64,000 nucleotides of DNA from an uncultured Nitrospirales bacterium (GTDB taxonomy: Bacteria > Nitrospirota > Nitrospiria > Nitrospirales > UBA8639). The DNA is taken from NCBI GenBank assembly GCA_958295805.1, contig OY282373.1, forward strand, positions 219,001-283,000, in the 5' to 3' direction. Below, piece by piece: positions 12,408 through 21,358 of this stretch (positions are counted from its first letter, which is position 1; every line of letters starts with the position of its first letter). A program made the position numbers and the translations under genes. Under the pieces are notes generated by a model. That model saw only the letters and a list, made by a program, of their open reading frames with translations. It was not told where the DNA came from and did no database searches.

Positions 12408-13904
12408 TTCGTTGACGATACCATCTGTGCGATCGCCACTCCCGTAGGGGAAGGGGGCGTCGGCATCATCCGCGTCAGTGGCTCCCACGCCATTGACGTG
12501 GCCTCTCACGTCATCCGTCCTCGCAATCGCCAATCGCTTCATCAACTGGAAAATCACCGTCTGTACGTGAGCGATATTGTGTGCGCGCAGGAATCTCATC
12601 GTCCGCACGCTCAGTCAATGGAATCGCGCGTTGATGGAGAGGCTCACGCGCTGATTGATGAAGCCCTGGTAGTGGTCATGCGTCAGCCTCGTTCGTATAC
12701 CGGCGAGGACGTCGTGGAAATCCAGACGCATGGCGGCACGTGGATTTTACGCGCCACCTGCAACGCGTTGATTCATCATGGGGCGAAATTGGCCCAACCC
12801 GGAGAATTCACCAAACGCGCATTCTTAAATGGGCGGTTGGACCTGACTCAGGCAGAGGCCGTGCTTGATACGATTCAAGCCACGACGTCCCGAAGTCTTC
12901 AGGCTGCCCAATCCTTATTGCGCGGGTCCCTTTCACGAGAAATTGACACACTCAGGGAACGAGTGCTTCGCGTCTTGGCGCATCTGGAAGCCGGCATGGA
13001 TTTTGTCGAGGAAGACATTGAATTTATTCAGCGTGCCGAGGTGCAACGGGTCTTGGAGGAAACGCAAGGGGCATTGGAGAAGTTGATCGCGTCCTTTGAG
13101 GAGGGACGCATGATTCGGGAAGGCGTGAAGGTGGCCATCGTCGGGCGCCCCAACGTCGGCAAATCGAGCCTCCTCAATGCGCTGTTGAACGTGGAGCGAG
13201 CCATTGTCTCCGATCAACCGGGAACGACACGCGACGTCATTGATGAATCAATTAACGTCAACGGCATTGCGCTGCGCCTGTTGGATACCGCGGGACTTCG
13301 ACGGACGCAGGATGAGGTCGAAGGAGAAGGCATTCGCCGAACCGAGGAAGCGATGTCCGATGCCGACGTGGTGTTATTCGTCATGGATGGGGCTCAGGGG
13401 GTGACGGACGAAGACCGAGCCGTGTTCGAAATGTATGGCTCCCGAAGACCTCTGCTCGTAATGAACAAAATGGATCTCCCCGAATCCCGGTCCTTTGACG
13501 CACGCAAGATGTTTTTCCCTCTCCCTCTGGGAGAGGGCCAGGGTGAGGGAGGGGGAAAGGCCGCGGGTCCGAGCCAGGGTGAGGGGTTAAAGTTTGTGAA
13601 AGTATCGGCCAAAACAGGGGAAGGTCTTGATCAATTGACAGCGGTTATTCAAGGTGTATGCCTCAAAGAAGGACTGGAAGCGACGCCCTCCGTTCTCGTG
13701 ACGCGGCTTCGACACAAGGCAAGCCTGGAGCGAGCGCACCACTCCATTGAAGAGGCCATGCGCTCGCTTGAACGAAAAGAATCCGGTGAATGTGTGGCCT
13801 TGGACATTCGTGTTGCCCTTGAGGCGTTAGGTGAAATCACCGGTGCCGTGAGCACGGAAGATATCCTGGACCGCATTTTCCAAGATTTTTGCATAGGCAA
13901 ATAG
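12393..13904 (+). CDS. mnmE: tRNA modification GTPase MnmE
   Basis: With the ATG at 12393 the product has 503 residues. It has the N-terminal folate-binding domain starting DDTICAIATPVGEGGVGIIRVSG, the helical domain, and an inserted G domain with G1 GRPNVGKSSLLNAL, G3 DTAG, G4 NKMD and G5 SAK. It ends FCIGK, the conserved C-terminal CxGK with the catalytic Cys. MnmE with MnmG modifies U34 of certain tRNAs. The start lies inside a REP copy, and no closer in-frame start was seen. About 25 residues rich in Gly/Glu/Pro (near 374-398) between G4 and G5 are encoded by a repeat. Confidence 0.94.
   Translation: MPHENFVDDTICAIATPVGEGGVGIIRVSGSHAIDVASHVIRPRNRQSLHQLENHRLYVSDIVCAQESHRPHAQSMESRVDGEAHALIDEALVVVMRQPRSYTGEDVVEIQTHGGTWILRATCNALIHHGAKLAQPGEFTKRAFLNGRLDLTQAEAVLDTIQATTSRSLQAAQSLLRGSLSREIDTLRERVLRVLAHLEAGMDFVEEDIEFIQRAEVQRVLEETQGALEKLIASFEEGRMIREGVKVAIVGRPNVGKSSLLNALLNVERAIVSDQPGTTRDVIDESINVNGIALRLLDTAGLRRTQDEVEGEGIRRTEEAMSDADVVLFVMDGAQGVTDEDRAVFEMYGSRRPLLVMNKMDLPESRSFDARKMFFPLPLGEGQGEGGGKAAGPSQGEGLKFVKVSAKTGEGLDQLTAVIQGVCLKEGLEATPSVLVTRLRHKASLERAHHSIEEAMRSLERKESGECVALDIRVALEALGEITGAVSTEDILDRIFQDFCIGK
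13514..13586. repeat. Repeat insertion inside the mnmE G domain
   Basis: The DNA is a CCCTCTCCC / GGGAGAGGG palindrome followed by CAGGGTGAGGG and a second partial GAGCCAGGGTGAGGGG. It matches the intergenic repeats near 19313-19348 and 27311-27353. It keeps the reading frame and encodes low-complexity residues FPLPLGEGQGEGGG between the G4 and G5 motifs. Confidence 0.7.
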
Positions 13905-14083
13905 TTGATTGCTCATAGTGGATTTAGGACTCATGATAGCGTAGGGCGGCATCTCATGCCGCCGAAAGAGAACTTGCGAGCCTTGGCACAACAGCCCGCG
14001 TGAGCGGAGAACGTCCCTTGAAGAGGCCGGAACCGTCCCCGTTGTCATTCCCGCCGGTAGTAAGCGGAAATCCAGAGACCCCC

Positions 14084-14254
14084 ATGAAACAAACCGGCAT
14101 CACCCACGTGTTCGCCGAATGCCACGATTGCCCCTTCACGACCGAAGACCATCGACGAGGCATTGAAGCCGCCAGGCGACACGCCAAGCGCCGGAAGCAC
14201 CGCGTCAAAATCGACGTGGGCAAAATTGAAATCATTGACCACCGAAGCCCGTAA
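14084..14254 (+). CDS. Small hypothetical protein with C-x2-C motif
   Basis: A 56-residue ORF begins at an ATG inside MKQTGITHVFAECHDCPF, continues with a basic helix (RRGIEAARRHAKRRKHRVKI) and ends VGKIEIIDHRSP. The pattern (FAEC-x2-C, then an Ala/His-rich helix and a strand VxIDVGK) resembles small phage- and island-borne proteins of unknown function. I know of no assigned activity. It sits in the accessory insertion between mnmE and mnmG, 97 bp before the ankyrin gene. Confidence 0.6.
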   Translation: MKQTGITHVFAECHDCPFTTEDHRRGIEAARRHAKRRKHRVKIDVGKIEIIDHRSP

Positions 14255-14350
14255 CGGTCATTCCCGCGCCACCCTGTCATTTCCGCAGGTTTCCCCGATA
14301 ACAAATGTCGAGGACAAGGTTAGCGGGAATCCAGAGAAAGGAGAGACCTC

Positions 14351-15838
14351 GTGAAGAAGTTCAGATTCATGATGCTGTTCATCGTGTTGCTCATTCCCAC
14401 CACCGCCACCGGCGGCGAATGGACGGCGTTGCAGGGGGCGGTATTCATAGGCGACATTGAACAAGTCAAGATGCTCTTGGCGGGCGGGGCGGACGTGAAC
14501 GCCAAGGTGTTCGGACAGACGGCGTTGCATAACGCGGCAGGAAGTGGCGCGGTGGATGTTGTGAAGGTGCTCATTGAGGGCGGGGCGGATGTGGAGGCGA
14601 AGGATCAGTACGGACGGACGGCGTTGCAGAATGCGGCAGGCAGGGGCAAGGTTGACGTTGTGAAGGTGCTCATTGAGGGCGGGGCGGATGTGGAGGCGAA
14701 GGATGATAACAGAATGACAGCTTTGCAGGTGGCGGCAGCCAGTGGCCAAGTGGACGTTGTGAAGGTACTCATCAAGGGCGGGGCGGACATGGAGGCGAGA
14801 AGTGGTTACGGAACGACGGCGTTGCAGGTGGCAGAATTCATGAGACATGACCCCATTGTGAAGGTGCTCATTGAGGCCGGGGCCGGAACAAAGCAAGTAG
14901 TGGAAGCCAAGAACGACGGACAGACATCGTTGCATGACGCGGCATCCTTGGGCAAGGTTGCACAAGTCAAAATGCTCTTGGCGGGCGGGGCGGACGTGAA
15001 CGCCAAGGATGAGTACGGACGGACGGCGTTGCAGGGGGCGGCAGCCAGGGGCTATGTGGATGTTGTGAAGGTGCTCATTGAAGGCGGGGCGGACGTGGAC
15101 GCCAAGGATGGGAGAAGGAAGACAGCGTTGCATGAGGCGGCAGCCAGGGGTTATGTGGATGTTGTGAAGGTGCTCATTGAAGGCGGGGCCGGAACAAAGC
15201 AAGTAGTGGAAGCCAAGAACGACAGACTTCCGGGAACGGCGTTGCATCTGGCGGCAGCCATAGGCGCAGTTGAACAAGTCAAGACGCTCTTGGCGGGCGG
15301 GGCGGACGTGAACGCCAAGAATGAGAAGTACTCCGGATTTACGCCGTTGCATTGGGCGGCAGTCGCGGGACATGTTGACATTGTGAAGGTGCTCATTGAG
15401 GCGGGGGCGGACGTGGACGCCAAGGAGAATGAGTCCGGACGGACGGCGTTGCAGGGGGCGGCAGTCGCGGGACATGTTGACATTGTGAAGGTGCTCATTG
15501 AGGCGGGGGCGGACATGGACACCAAGGGGAAGAAGTCCGGACGGACGGCGTTGCAGGGGGCGGCAGACAGGGGCCGGGTGGATGTTGTGAAGGTGCTCAT
15601 CAAGGCCGGGGCGGATGTGGAGGCCAAGGATGAGTACGGACGGACGGCGTTGCATCGGGCGGCAGGCGCGGGCGAGGTTGACGTTGTGAAGGTGCTCATT
15701 GAGGGTGGGGCGGATGTGGAGGCGCAGGAGAAGGACGGACGAACCCCCCGCGACGTTGCCAAGGATGAGGGCATCATCCGACTGCTTGACCAAGCCACAG
15801 GCCACCAGCCACCGGACACGAGAACGGAGACCCCATGA
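14351..15838 (+). CDS. Secreted/periplasmic ankyrin-repeat protein
   Basis: A GTG start preceded by GGAGAG gives 495 residues. A signal peptide of about 22 residues (KKFRFMMLFIVLLIPTTATGG) is followed by about 13 ankyrin repeats of 33-36 residues with the consensus TALxxAAxxGxVDVVKVLIEGGADVxAKD, and a short degenerate cap. Two repeats (the fifth and eighth) carry the same AGTKQVVEAKND variation and are each followed by an LLAGGADVNAK unit, suggesting block duplication. Ankyrin stacks bind proteins; the partner is unknown. The gene interrupts the usual mnmE-mnmG adjacency. A 557-codon antisense frame over it is a shadow of the repeats. Confidence 0.92.
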   Translation: MKKFRFMMLFIVLLIPTTATGGEWTALQGAVFIGDIEQVKMLLAGGADVNAKVFGQTALHNAAGSGAVDVVKVLIEGGADVEAKDQYGRTALQNAAGRGKVDVVKVLIEGGADVEAKDDNRMTALQVAAASGQVDVVKVLIKGGADMEARSGYGTTALQVAEFMRHDPIVKVLIEAGAGTKQVVEAKNDGQTSLHDAASLGKVAQVKMLLAGGADVNAKDEYGRTALQGAAARGYVDVVKVLIEGGADVDAKDGRRKTALHEAAARGYVDVVKVLIEGGAGTKQVVEAKNDRLPGTALHLAAAIGAVEQVKTLLAGGADVNAKNEKYSGFTPLHWAAVAGHVDIVKVLIEAGADVDAKENESGRTALQGAAVAGHVDIVKVLIEAGADMDTKGKKSGRTALQGAADRGRVDVVKVLIKAGADVEAKDEYGRTALHRAAGAGEVDVVKVLIEGGADVEAQEKDGRTPRDVAKDEGIIRLLDQATGHQPPDTRTETP

Positions 15839-16118
15839 CCAACCGCACGTCATCTTTGGCGAAGCCGACAGCCGGAGAGTGTGGGTTGATGAAGTCGAAC
15901 TCACCCCCGAGGAATCATGGACGTATCGCATACATTCCCCGGATGGGTTTCAATGGGGCTACAGCGGGAGCGGGCCGAGCCAATTAGCCTTGGCCATCCT
16001 GCTACGCATGACCGGCGACAAGGACTTCAGCTTGTTGAACTACCAGAGATCCAAGTCCGCGTTCCTGGTCAAGCCGTTGCAGGGCAAAGATTTGTCGGTC
16101 CCGATCAAGTTAGATTGA
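15835..16118 (+). pseudogene. DUF6166-like small protein, probably frameshifted at its start
   Basis: The frame HVIFGEADSRRVWVDEVEL to SVPIKLD, including YSGSGPSQLALAILLRMTGDKDFSLLNYQ, looks like the DUF6166 family of small proteins of unknown function. Its natural ATG (15835, overlapping the ankyrin stop in ATGAcc) is in a different frame. Restoring one base after ATGAC would give M-T-Q-P-H-V-I-F and join the two. Either the gene is broken by a 1-base change, there is an assembly error, or a non-ATG start is used. Function is unknown. Linkage to the ankyrin gene by a stop/start overlap suggests the pair was one operon. Confidence 0.5.
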
Positions 16119-16251
16119 AAAAATCAGCAATATTAGAAATGTCGGAGACCGGCCTCCGATTACGACCATCGGAGACAGGCGTATATTGCTTCTGTGCCGG
16201 TCCTGACGAACGGAGGAGAGTCGGAAGAGGTGGATTTCCTGCTACAAAAAC

Positions 16252-16524
16252 TGGATTCCCGATAACTACTTTCGGGAATGACAGAATCGCTGGATTCCCG
16301 ATAACTACCTTTGGGAATGACAGAATCACGGGATTCCCGATGACTACCTTCGGGAATGACAGGATCACTGGATTCCCGATAACGACCTTCGGGAATGACA
16401 GGATCACTGGATTCCTGATGATTACCTTCGGGAATGACAGAATCACTGGATTCCCGATGGCTACCTTTGGGAATGACAGAATTACTGGATTCCCGATGAC
16501 TACCTTCGGGAATGACGTAATCAT
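16252..16524. repeat. Seven tandem 39-bp hairpin repeats
   Basis: Units begin at 16252, 16291, 16330, 16369, 16408, 16447 and 16486, exactly 39 bp apart. Each contains TTCCCGA, about nine bases, then TCGGGAA or a close variant, so each can form a 7-bp stem. The copies differ at a few positions. The array ends ~30 bp before the mnmG start. Open frames across it on both strands encode only the repeat and are not believed. Confidence 0.9.
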
Positions 16525-16555
16525 TCCTATGCTCAAACATTAGGTAAATATACCC

Positions 16556-18433
16556 ATGTCCATTCAAAAAGATATCATTGTCATCGGAGGGGGGCACGCC
16601 GGGTGTGAGGCGGCGTTGGCGGCGGCTAGAATGGGATGTCGCGTTTTATTGCTGACTATTGAGCGGGATAAGATCGCGCACATGCCGTGTAATCCGGCGG
16701 TGGGAGGAATCGGCAAAGGACATCTGGTGAAAGAAATTGATGCTTTGGGAGGCGAGATTGGACGCAATACTGACCAGGCCGGCATTCAGTTTCGAACGCT
16801 GAACACGAAGAAGGGGCCGGCGGTCAGAGCCACACGGGTCCAATGCGATAAATCCCTGTATCGAAAGGCCATGCAGGAGACCCTCGCAAACCAGCCGTCT
16901 CTTGAAATCGTCTCAGGGACAGCCCGGAACATTTTGACAAAAGGCGGCGCCATTCATGCGGTGGTGACCGATCGCGGCGAAACCATTCAGGCCCACGCGG
17001 TGATTATCACGTCCGGCACGTTCTTAAAAGGGTTGATTCACATCGGCATGAACCACATGCCCGGAGGACGAGCCGGAGAAGCTCCCGCCGAATCTCTTTC
17101 TGATTGTATGCGTGACTTCGGGTTTGAAGTCGGCCGGTTGAAAACCGGAACGCCGCCACGATTGGACCGGGATTCGATTAACTTCAAAGTCATGGGGGTT
17201 CAACCCGGCGATGTGCCACCCCGTCCCTTTTCCTTTCGGACCACCCACGTGACGAACCCCCAAATCTGCTGTCACCTGACGTATACGAATGAACGAACGC
17301 ATGAGATTATCCTGAACAACCTTGACCGATCACCCATGTATATGGGGGTGATTGATTCCGTAGGCCCTCGGTATTGCCCGTCAATCGAAGATAAAGTCGT
17401 CCGATTTCAAGATAAAACCCAACACCAGATCTTTGTGGAACCCGAGGAACTTGATTCTCCCTCGTTTTACCCCAACGGGATTTCCACCAGTCTGCCGGTT
17501 GACGTCCAAGCCGCCATTCTGAAAACCATCCCAGGCTTTGAATGCGCCACCATGCTGAAGCCCGGATATGCGATCGAATACGACTACTTTCCCCCGTATC
17601 AGCTTCATCAGACGCTTGAAACCAAAAAAGTTCAGGGTTTGTATCATGCCGGCCAGATCAACGGAACTTCCGGGTATGAGGAGGCGGCGGCACAAGGAAT
17701 CATCGCCGGGATCAATGCAGCCTTGCGCGTCAAAGGGAAGTCCCCCCTGATTTTGGATCGGTCCCGGGCTTATATAGGGGTGCTCATTGATGATCTCATC
17801 ACCAAAGATGCGAGAGAGCCCTACCGGATGTTTACCTCTCGGGCAGAATACCGATTGTTATTGCGCGAAGATAATGCGGACCAGCGCCTGATGGAAACGG
17901 GATATCGGTTGGGCATCGTGCCGGAAGTCATCCATGAGAAATTTCAACGAAAACAAGATGTTATGCAAAAAGAAATTCATCGCCTGTCACAGACGCGGCC
18001 ACAATGGACGCAGGAAAAGGCACAGCGTTGGAGACAAACCGGGCAGAAGGTCCCTGACCCGGGTGCCACGCTCGCGCAATTACTCAAGCGTCCGGAGTTG
18101 ACCTATGACCAACTCATGGACATGATGGGGGAAGCTGGAACCGCCAACCGTGAAATCGGCGAAGCCGTTGAAATTTCAATAAAATATGATGGATATATTA
18201 AGAGACAACACGAACAGATTGAACGATTTCACAAGCTGGAAAGCAAGGTGATTCCCCCATCCTTTGAGTATGCAAGCGTGACGGGATTTTCCAACGAGGT
18301 CGCGGAAAAACTTTCGAGAGTCAAACCTGCAACCGTCGGGCAAGCTTCAAGAATTTCCGGCGTGACTCCCGCAGCGATTTCGTTGCTGCTCGTGGCGTTG
18401 GAACGATTCCAACGATCTGCCAAGGTCGCCTGA
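16556..18433 (+). CDS. mnmG: tRNA uridine 5-carboxymethylaminomethyl modification enzyme MnmG (GidA)
   Basis: The 625-residue flavoprotein has the N-terminal FAD-binding [18 protein letters not shown], the family signature [30 protein letters not shown]-like [13 protein letters not shown] and YCPSIEDK, plus the C-terminal helical domain that contacts MnmE. With MnmE it installs the 5-substituent on wobble uridines. It is followed by rsmG, parA and parB, the usual order near an origin, but is separated from mnmE by an accessory insertion and the tandem repeat array. Confidence 0.97.
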   Translation: MSIQKDIIVIGGGHAGCEAALAAARMGCRVLLLTIERDKIAHMPCNPAVGGIGKGHLVKEIDALGGEIGRNTDQAGIQFRTLNTKKGPAVRATRVQCDKSLYRKAMQETLANQPSLEIVSGTARNILTKGGAIHAVVTDRGETIQAHAVIITSGTFLKGLIHIGMNHMPGGRAGEAPAESLSDCMRDFGFEVGRLKTGTPPRLDRDSINFKVMGVQPGDVPPRPFSFRTTHVTNPQICCHLTYTNERTHEIILNNLDRSPMYMGVIDSVGPRYCPSIEDKVVRFQDKTQHQIFVEPEELDSPSFYPNGISTSLPVDVQAAILKTIPGFECATMLKPGYAIEYDYFPPYQLHQTLETKKVQGLYHAGQINGTSGYEEAAAQGIIAGINAALRVKGKSPLILDRSRAYIGVLIDDLITKDAREPYRMFTSRAEYRLLLREDNADQRLMETGYRLGIVPEVIHEKFQRKQDVMQKEIHRLSQTRPQWTQEKAQRWRQTGQKVPDPGATLAQLLKRPELTYDQLMDMMGEAGTANREIGEAVEISIKYDGYIKRQHEQIERFHKLESKVIPPSFEYASVTGFSNEVAEKLSRVKPATVGQASRISGVTPAAISLLLVALERFQRSAKVA

Positions 18434-18494
18434 CGTTCAGGATATTTTCCACCGCTCCTATCCCCCGACAACTACTATCGGGGGCAGGCCTGAA

Positions 18495-18510
18495 TGTTCC
18501 ACGTGGAACA
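18495..18510. promoter_or_regulatory. parS centromere site 1
   Basis: TGTTCCACGTGGAACA is a perfect 16-bp palindrome and a recognised variant of the chromosomal parS consensus (TGTTTCACGTGAAACA). It lies between mnmG and rsmG, 1.6 kb from parB, whose product should bind it. Confidence 0.9.
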
Positions 18511-18531
18511 CTTGTCCTGATCCCCGAAGGA

Positions 18532-19269
18532 ATGGAGATGAAAACAGGATCAGATATCCATTCGAATCCATTCGAGTCCCTTCGAGGATTAGGGGAACCC
18601 TTCGCGGATCAGGGCAAGCCTCAGGGGAACATCAGGGCATGTTTTCGTGAGGGGGGCGCCATTCTGGGCTTAGACATCCACCCCGTGGCTTTAGAAAAAC
18701 TATTGCTGTATTACCAAGAACTTATTCGATGGAATGCCAGGATCAACCTTACCGGTCACAAAGATGCAAAGGCGATCGTCGGCAACCTGTTTATTGATTC
18801 ACTTGCCCCCGTATATACGGGGGTATTCACGCCGGAAAAAGCTTCTACGATTCTCGACGTTGGAAGCGGTGCGGGGTTTCCTGGCTTGCCGATAAAGATT
18901 TTCTCCCCTGAACACCACGTCACCCTCCTTGATTCAAATTTGAAAAAGGTGGCCTTTCTTCATCATATGATCGGGCTTCTGCAACTGGAAAACGTGCGCG
19001 TTGAATCAAACAGGGTAGAAAATTTTTCAAATCAACAGGCATGTTATGGAAAATTTGACTGGGTTTTCATAAAAGCATTGCGATTGGGCAAAGGTTTATC
19101 CTATATTAGCCCCTTACTTTCCGAATACGGGAAGGTTGTCTTTCATCGAGCAAAACCCATGATGTCTGACCGGAGATTACAAGGGTTCAATCTGATAGAG
19201 GAAATTCCTTACACATTGCCGTTTGGGTTGGGTGAACGTGTCCTCAGTATTGCTCGGCCCTGTCCATGA
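18532..19269 (+). CDS. rsmG: 16S rRNA (guanine527-N7)-methyltransferase RsmG
   Basis: The recognisable RsmG starts around GLDIHPVALEKLLLYYQELIRWNARINLTG and contains the SAM-binding ILDVGSGAGFPGLPIKI. It methylates N7 of G527 of 16S rRNA. The ORF opens at ATG 18532 and carries about 45 extra N-terminal residues encoded by diverged copies of the dispersed CCTTCGAGG...CAGGG repeat, giving 245 residues against the usual ~210. The ATG at 18538 is an alternative start. Whether the extension is translated is not known. Perfect parS sites flank the gene on both sides. Confidence 0.9.
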   Translation: MEMKTGSDIHSNPFESLRGLGEPFADQGKPQGNIRACFREGGAILGLDIHPVALEKLLLYYQELIRWNARINLTGHKDAKAIVGNLFIDSLAPVYTGVFTPEKASTILDVGSGAGFPGLPIKIFSPEHHVTLLDSNLKKVAFLHHMIGLLQLENVRVESNRVENFSNQQACYGKFDWVFIKALRLGKGLSYISPLLSEYGKVVFHRAKPMMSDRRLQGFNLIEEIPYTLPFGLGERVLSIARPCP

Positions 19270-19283
19270 TTGCTTTGCCGAAA

Positions 19284-19299
19284 TGTTCCACGTGGAACA
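19284..19299. promoter_or_regulatory. parS centromere site 2
   Basis: This is a second perfect copy of TGTTCCACGTGGAACA, 71 bp before the parA start and 789 bp from site 1. Two identical sites around rsmG, next to parAB, make a ParB-loading centre very likely. Confidence 0.9.
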
Positions 19300-19354
19300 T
19301 TCTTTCCTTTAACCCTCTCCCTTGACGGGAGAGGGCTGGGGTGAGGGTGCATGT

Positions 19355-20155
19355 ATGGCGAAAATCGTCGCAGTGGCCAATCAGAAAGGCGGGGTCGGAA
19401 AGACCACAACCGCTGTGAATCTCTCTGCCGCGCTTGCCCTCTCGGGGCAGAAGATTTTACTGGTTGATATTGACCCTCAGGCCAACGCGACCAGCGGTCT
19501 GGGAATCGAAAGTGCTCCCCATACGGTGTATGATTGTTTGTTCAAAGAAATCCCCGTCTCTGATGCGATTGTCACCACGGCAATAGCGAAGTTAGACCTG
19601 TTACCCTCGGATGCGGACCTTGGAGGAGCAGAAGTCGAATTAGCCCAGGTGGATCATCGAGAAGAACGATTGCGTGTTCTGTTGTCAAGCATGACTCAGC
19701 ACTATGATTTCATCATTCTGGATTGTCCGCCGGCTTTAGGCCTTCTGACGGTCAATGCGCTGACGGCCGCGGATTCGGTTTTGGTCCCGGTCCAAGGTGA
19801 ATATTACGCGATGGAGGGTCTGGGCAGGCTGATGGCGAATATCGAGAGGGTGCGTGGCGGACTCAACAAGGACTTGGCACTCGAAGGCATACTCTTGACC
19901 ATGTGCGATACGAGACTCACCCTGTCCAGGCAAGTCTCTGAAGAAGTGAAAAAATTTTTCCCCAATAAAGTGTATCAATCCATCATCCCGAGAAACGTGG
20001 CATTAGCCGAAGCCCCGAGTTACGGACGCCCGGGGTTGCTCTATAATTCGGCCTCCAACGGGGCCAAAGCCTATATCGAGTTTGCAAAGGAGTTCATGGC
20101 GAATGGAAAAGAAAGCCCTGGGCAGGGGACTGGCAACCCTTCTACCCGTGAGTGA
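19355..20155 (+). CDS. parA: Chromosome partitioning ATPase ParA
   Basis: The ATG at 19355 gives MAKIVAVANQKGGVGKTTTAVNLSAAL, the deviant Walker A motif of ParA/Soj, followed by DIDPQANATSGLG and a conserved LDCPPALGLLTVNAL. The protein has 266 residues. The 11 codons upstream of this ATG come from the GAGAGGG...GGGTGAGGG repeat and were excluded. ParA is the ATP-dependent partner of ParB in origin segregation. parB begins within its last 53 bp. Confidence 0.95.
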   Translation: MAKIVAVANQKGGVGKTTTAVNLSAALALSGQKILLVDIDPQANATSGLGIESAPHTVYDCLFKEIPVSDAIVTTAIAKLDLLPSDADLGGAEVELAQVDHREERLRVLLSSMTQHYDFIILDCPPALGLLTVNALTAADSVLVPVQGEYYAMEGLGRLMANIERVRGGLNKDLALEGILLTMCDTRLTLSRQVSEEVKKFFPNKVYQSIIPRNVALAEAPSYGRPGLLYNSASNGAKAYIEFAKEFMANGKESPGQGTGNPSTRE

Positions 20156-20951
20156 CGCAACGGCAATTGGTTCTGCTCAAACGATCCACACGATTCCGCT
20201 GACGCACATTCTGCCGAATCGATTTCAACCCAGACAGACGTTTGACGACCAGGACCTCAAAGGATTAGCAGACTCCATCAAACAACATGGGATTCTGCAA
20301 CCCGTCCTGTTGCGCAGAAAAGGTGACGGTCGCTATGAACTCATTGCCGGAGAACGGCGATTTCGTGCGGCAAAATTGGCAAATTTATCGGCCTTGCCTG
20401 CCGTCATTCGACATTCAAAAGACGAGGAATCTACGCTATTTTCCCTAGTTGAAAATATCCAAAGAGCCGATTTGAACCCGATTGAAGAAGCCAAGGCCTA
20501 TCAACGGCTGAGGGATGAATTCGGTTTGACGCAAGAAGCGGTGGCTGAACGGGTGGGACGTGACCGGGCGTCCGTGGCCAATATTTCCAGAATCCTCTCA
20601 TTGCCGTCTGACGTTCAGGACATGGTGGCGTCCCATCAATTGACATTGGGGCACGCAAAGGTCATTCTAGGCCTGAAAAACGCGGAATCGCAATTGTCCG
20701 TGGCGCGGCGCATTCTGCGGGACCGGCTTTCGGTCAGAGAGGCAGAGCAATTCATCAAGAAAGAGGATCGTGGCTCTCACAAAGCCAAGCCTTCCCGCAA
20801 GACATCCGTCACGGCCGACCTTGAAGACCGGCTCCGCACACGTCTCGGAACGAAGGTCGCGATTCGCTCAAAAAAACAGGGTGGAGAATTGATTCTCCGA
20901 TATTATGCCGATGAAGAGTTAACGCGAATCGTGGACGTGATCTTGTCGTGA
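20103..20951 (+). CDS. parB: Chromosome partitioning protein ParB
   Basis: Starting at ATG 20103 (MEKKALGRGLATLLP, the typical ParB N-terminus), the 282-residue protein has the CTP-binding ParB/Srx motif with ELIAGERRFRAAKLA, the HTH TQEAVAERVGRDRASVANISRIL and a C-terminal dimerisation region (LEDRLRTRLGTKVAIRSKKQGGELILRYY). It binds parS (18495-18510, 19284-19299) and spreads from it. It overlaps the 3' end of parA, implying coupled translation. Confidence 0.95.
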   Translation: MEKKALGRGLATLLPVSDATAIGSAQTIHTIPLTHILPNRFQPRQTFDDQDLKGLADSIKQHGILQPVLLRRKGDGRYELIAGERRFRAAKLANLSALPAVIRHSKDEESTLFSLVENIQRADLNPIEEAKAYQRLRDEFGLTQEAVAERVGRDRASVANISRILSLPSDVQDMVASHQLTLGHAKVILGLKNAESQLSVARRILRDRLSVREAEQFIKKEDRGSHKAKPSRKTSVTADLEDRLRTRLGTKVAIRSKKQGGELILRYYADEELTRIVDVILS

Positions 20952-20980
20952 CCACCTCACACCACACAATCATGTGAATC

Positions 20981-21358
20981 ATGCTCATTGGTAGTTCGTT
21001 CATTAGAAGAGTGACTGGCCTTTCGCCGGCACAAGAACAGCGAGTTCAAGATTTTCTGCAAGGAGCAGTGTATTGTTGGTGCAAAACCAGAGGAAATCAG
21101 TGGTTCTCGTGCAGGAAATTGATCGGAGACGAAAGCGATTGGGAAGGAACGGCTCTGCATGAGTTGTACTTGAAAAATAAAAAACAAGGAAGGTCCAACC
21201 CCTATGGGAAAGCGGCGATAGATGCGGGGTGGTTATTAAAATCCGTGCTCGTCGTTGATAGAAAATGGTTTGACCAGGGAGAAACCAAAAATGGGGTGAA
21301 GCGGTATCGATGGAATGGAAAGATGAGGAGGCATGCGTATGTGGGGCGAAAAAGATAA
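20981..21358 (+). CDS. Conserved hypothetical protein
   Basis: The 125-residue protein begins MLIGSSFIRRVTGLSPAQEQRVQDFLQGAVYCWCKTRG and ends in a basic RYRWNGKMRRHAYVGRKR. Features are a helical N-terminus, a Cys-rich YCWCK and a WFSCRKLIG segment. The pattern occurs in proteins of unknown function in islands and phages. No catalytic motif is seen. Its last 26 bp overlap the bactofilin start in another frame, so the two are probably co-translated. Confidence 0.7.
   Translation: MLIGSSFIRRVTGLSPAQEQRVQDFLQGAVYCWCKTRGNQWFSCRKLIGDESDWEGTALHELYLKNKKQGRSNPYGKAAIDAGWLLKSVLVVDRKWFDQGETKNGVKRYRWNGKMRRHAYVGRKR

Noticed and set aside
14258-15931. 557-codon antisense frame over the ankyrin gene
   Set aside because: It mirrors the repeat unit of the sense gene, which has a signal peptide, GTG start with a ribosome site and a clear fold.
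15917-16597. Repetitive frames (GNDRITGFPMTTF, NPVILSFPKV) over the 39-bp tandem array
   Set aside because: 39 is a multiple of 3, so any frame without a stop stays open; no independent coding signal.
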